In this document: positions 61,401 through 64,000 of the stretch, one piece after another
How positions within the stretch are numbered: the stretch's first letter is position 1
Layout: each line of letters starts with the position of its first letter
NCBI GenBank assembly: GCA_030063045.1
Contig: JAQSEB010000006.1
Location: 434,001-498,000, forward strand
From: Pratylenchus scribneri
Taxonomy: Eukaryota > Nematoda > Chromadorea > Rhabditida > Pratylenchidae
DNA length: 64,000 nucleotides
Direction: 5' to 3'
Made by a program: the position numbers and the translations under genes
The notes under the pieces: model-generated
Database searches by the model: none
What the model was told of the DNA's origin: nothing
What the model saw: only the letters and a program-made list of their open reading frames with translations

Positions 61401-64000
61401 AAAACACAAAAAATCAGAATTGGGCAAAACACAAAAAATCAGAATGGGGCAAAACACAAAAAATCAGAATTGGGCAAAACACAAAAAAATCAGAATGAAC
61501 ACATAAAATCAGAATTGGGCAAAACACAAAAAATCAGAATGAGGCAAAAACACAATTACAAATTGGGGCAAAACACAAAAAATCAGAATGAACACAAAAA
61601 ATCAGAATTGGGCAAAACACAAAAAATCAGAATTGGGCAAAACACAAAAAATCAGAATGAGGCAAAAACACAATTACAAATTGGGGCAAAACACAAAAAA
61701 TCAGAATGAGGCAAAAACACAATTACAAATTGGGGCAAAACACAAAAAATCAGAATGAGGCAAAACACAAAAAATCAGAATGAGGCAAAAACACAAAAAA
61801 TCAGAAAGGCAAAACACAAAAAATCAGAATTGGGCAAAACACAAAAATCAGAATTGGGCAAAACACAAAAAATCGGAATTGGGCAAAACACAAAAAATCA
61901 GAATGGGGCAAAACCCAAAAAATCAGAATTGGGCAAAACACAAAAATCAGAATTGGGCAAAACACAAAAAATCAGAATTGGGCAAAACACAAAAAATCAG
62001 AATTGGGCAAAACACAAAAAATCAGAATGGGGCAAAACACAAAAAAATCAGAATGAACACATAAAATCAGAATAAGACAAAAACAAAAAATAATTGGAAT
62101 AATCAGTAACTTCAGAATAAATGCAATTCCTTTCGAGAATACCTTATTAATAATCAAAAATTAATTATAATTACCCTTTTATTTTTATCCATCTAATTCT
62201 TTAACTTATTAATTATTGTCAATTTTTTGAGAATATGGATTAATTAATTGAAATCTGAAATACTGCGAAAAAAATAACTGCTGAATGGAAAATATTCCAA
62301 TTCCCCAATATAATAATTCAATTATTAATCATTTTAGGGCATTCTGATTCCTTGCGTGAATGTTCTCATCGCCCATTGGTTCCCTTTGGAAGAGAAGAGC
62401 ACAGGTGAAAATTCTATCAATTGTTTGATTAATTTCCACTAATTTAGCCATTGCAATTTCCACCACTGGCAATCAAATATCCGTTATTATGGCCATGTTT
62501 TTGACCGCCGAATTGTGCATGTTCCCTTGGTTGGGCGGTTGGGCTTCCTCCTTTTACATTTATGGTAAAAAATTAATGGACAAAATGGGCCACTAAAATC
62601 CAAAAAATTAGTCGTAATTTTGCCAAAAAAAATTTCAAGCCCGAATAAATATATTTTAATACATTTTTATAAATTCTACAGTACATTTCTAGATTATAAA
62701 TACAAAATAATTTATCATAAAAATCCGAAAAATTAGCCAAATTAAATTAATATTTAACACACAGGCATTGTTGGCGTCATTTTCTGCGGTATTTGGCTCT
62801 TTTTGGTCACGGATTACCCATCTCAATCGAAACGAATTGCACCGGACGAACTCAGACTCATCCAAAATGAGCATGGTGCCGGTGGATTGCGCAGAGTGAA
62901 CCCAAAAGAGGTGCGTGCCTTTATACTTTATATCGTTTATATTTGGGGTCAATTCAAAATCACTAAAGCCAAATTTCCTGCTGGACCCTTGCAGGAGAGA
63001 AAATGAAATTTTAAATTAAGGCTTAGATAATATCGATTCATAGGGAAAGAGGAGGACATAATTTTTATTCTAATTGGCCAATGGGCTACTATTTTCCGAA
63101 CCCCCAAAAAAATTGCCAAACTTTAGGTTCTAACTCTCTTATCTATCGACATTTTCGAACAAATTATAGCGTTTTTGTAGAGCTACAGTATCTCAATTAC
63201 CGTAACCCTAAGTTGTGAATGGGCATGGGATTTTATTATAGGATGGGCTCTGCTGGGCTACTAATAGAAGAAATACGGTAAAAAACATTTTAATGCTAAA
63301 TTAAAGGTGCCATGGCGTCATATCCTGTGCTCTTTGGTGGTTTGGTCAACCGGGTTGAGCAGTTTCAGTCAAAATTTTATGAATGTTGGAATTGTTGGTA
63401 AGCACAGGGACATTTCTCAAATTAAAATTCAATTAATATTTTTCCAGTCTATTTGCCAACTTATTATCAAAATGTGTTGGGTATGGATTTAACTTCTGTG
63501 AGTTTTTGATGAATTTAAATCCAAAAAATAAATTTTAGAACGGGTTAATGTCGGCATTGCCTTTTGTAATTCAATTGTTCACCAAAATTTTGTTCGCCGC
63601 CTTGGCCGATTGGATCAAACGCCGGGAATTTATGAGTGCAACAGCCGTAACCAAATTGTTTAATTTTATAGGTAAGGTCACATTTTTAAATAATAATTTA
63701 AATTAATTTTTATTTTATTTAAATATTAAAAATTAAATAATTAATTTTATTTAAAAATTAAATAATTAATTAATAGTATTTATTTTAATTGAAAATTAAA
63801 TAAATTATTTTTATTTTATTTAAAATTAATTAATTAATTAATTAATATTTATTTTAATTGAGGATTAAATTATAATTTAATTAATATTTATTTTAATTGA
63901 TGGAAAAAATATTTAAATTAATTTTATTTAAAGATTAAAAAATATTAATAGATTTAAAGCAAATTATGAGGTTAGAATTAGGATTAAGCCATTATTAGGA
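58480..64000 (+). CDS. SLC17-family major facilitator (anion/phosphate cotransporter type), 3' partial
   Basis: Multi-pass membrane transporter of the sialin/vesicular glutamate/Na-phosphate group. Exons 58480-58574, 58989-59013, 59681-59875, 60671-60910, 62338-62404, 62448-62564, 62765-62910, 63307-63397, 63448-63497, 63539-63671, continuing past the window. Landmarks: SVRLGIAIALALSLAIEG LMRSNINM (TM1), a Thr/Pro-rich extracellular loop with N-glycosylation sequons (NSTQ, NSSR), EQSLIFTSFYLGGLIIILPG, VRFLMGCGQGILIPC then AHWFPLEEKST, STTGNQISV, and VYLPTYYQNVLGMDLTS. Substrate cannot be told. Introns 2-4 hold a hAT-like element, a MITE and minisatellite array 5. Exon 2 is only 25 nt. Confidence 0.85.
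59147..59514. mobile_element. CAGG-ended inverted-repeat element with a tRNA-like insert
   Basis: Left end CAGGCCCGGCGCCAG (59147-59161), right end CTGGCACCGGACCTG (59500-59514): 15 bp inverted repeats with two differences. Flanks AATAAGGG and ACTAAAGG agree at six of eight positions, as a decayed 8 bp hAT-type duplication would. The middle contains the tRNA-like sequence at 59227-59297. Lies in SLC17 intron 2. Confidence 0.65.
59227..59297 (+). tRNA. tRNA-like sequence, probable pseudo-tRNA or SINE head
   Basis: A 7 bp acceptor stem GCACCAG/CTGGTGC, a perfect 5 bp T stem GCGGG/CCCGC with TTCGAGA loop, and a D arm GCTC-AATTGGTA-GAGG (three of four pairs). The anticodon arm is CTCA-CTATGTG-TGAG (four pairs, would read ATG, His) with T instead of a purine after the anticodon. 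Total 70 nt plus discriminator, slightly short. The defects and its place within a transposon argue against a working tRNA gene. Confidence 0.5.
60278..60590. mobile_element. MITE family 1, copy 7 (SLC17 intron 3)
   Basis: Left end CCTATATCTCAACGAGGCAA then AGGAAGGCAATATATAATTT; right end CAAATGGCTGATCGCCTTCC then TTGCATTCTTGTTGAAATAT. Middle as in the other copies (TTACAAATTATTTTAACATT). Confidence 0.8.
61195..62085 (+). repeat. Minisatellite array 5 (SLC17 intron 4)
   Basis: About 36 units of 22-25 bp (TTGGGCAAAACACAAAAAAT CAGAA). Positions 61248-61500 and 61760-62060 are near copies of one another, including a short unit GAAAGGC, so a block of about 505 bp was duplicated within the array. 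A (TAA)n run precedes it at 61160-61185. Confidence 0.92.
63215..63285. repeat. Fragment of the CCGTATTT-ended element
   Basis: GGGCTACTAATAGAAGAAAT ACGGTA matches the right end of the element at 9405-9548. No left partner is clear; lies in SLC17 intron 7. Confidence 0.4.

Noticed and set aside
61250..62075. Open frames over array 5
   Set aside because: Repeat-derived ([12 protein letters not shown] pattern), intronic, no splice continuity with the SLC17 exons.

Overview
The window reads as nuclear DNA of a nematode. It is AT-rich, with small exons, many introns under 60 nt, TTTTCAG-like acceptors, a FMRFamide-like precursor matching FLP-11, a nematode-type globin and a small lipoyl-less PDHX-like gene. 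Two GC-AG introns, the AMRNSLVRF-amide peptide and the heavy load of small transposons suggest a plant-parasitic (cyst-type) nematode; that narrower placement is inference. All confident host genes are on the + strand.

Layout. (1) 27-4259: 3' part of an SR-type splicing regulator (SREK1/rsp-7). (2) 4260-10728: repeat-rich stretch with decayed coding fragments. (3) 10729-12085: thymidine kinase. (4) 12474-26996: three tandem SLC35A-type nucleotide-sugar transporter genes built from two gene types (A and B). The cluster carries a 5.3 kb tandem duplication whose breakpoints lie inside intronic minisatellites, leaving a chimeric middle gene. (5) 29541-32266: flp-11-type neuropeptide precursor. 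(6) 33109-50280: a 17.2 kb LTR retroelement with identical 311 bp LTRs, a 4 bp target duplication (GGTC), an uninterrupted ~3,290-codon Gag/Env-like/PR/RT/RH/IN polyprotein ending in a repeated unknown module, a second ~650-codon ORF, and spliced antisense genes in both arms. (7) 53200-54179: globin. (8) 54826-57263: PDHX-like E3-binding protein. (9) 58480 to the window end: SLC17-type major-facilitator transporter, cut by the window edge.

The space between and inside genes holds several recurrent short elements: a ~310 bp inverted-repeat MITE (seven copies), a second MITE (three copies), a third CCGTATTT-ended element, tRNA-derived repeats, and one minisatellite motif (GGGCAAAACACAA...ATCAGAAT) at five sites, always on the + strand and, where a gene is recognised, always in the sense strand of an intron.

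The most notable items are the giant retroelement, with Env between Gag and Pol in one frame plus intron-bearing antisense genes, and the minisatellite-mediated gene duplication that made a chimeric transporter which can be completed in frame by skipping two exons.
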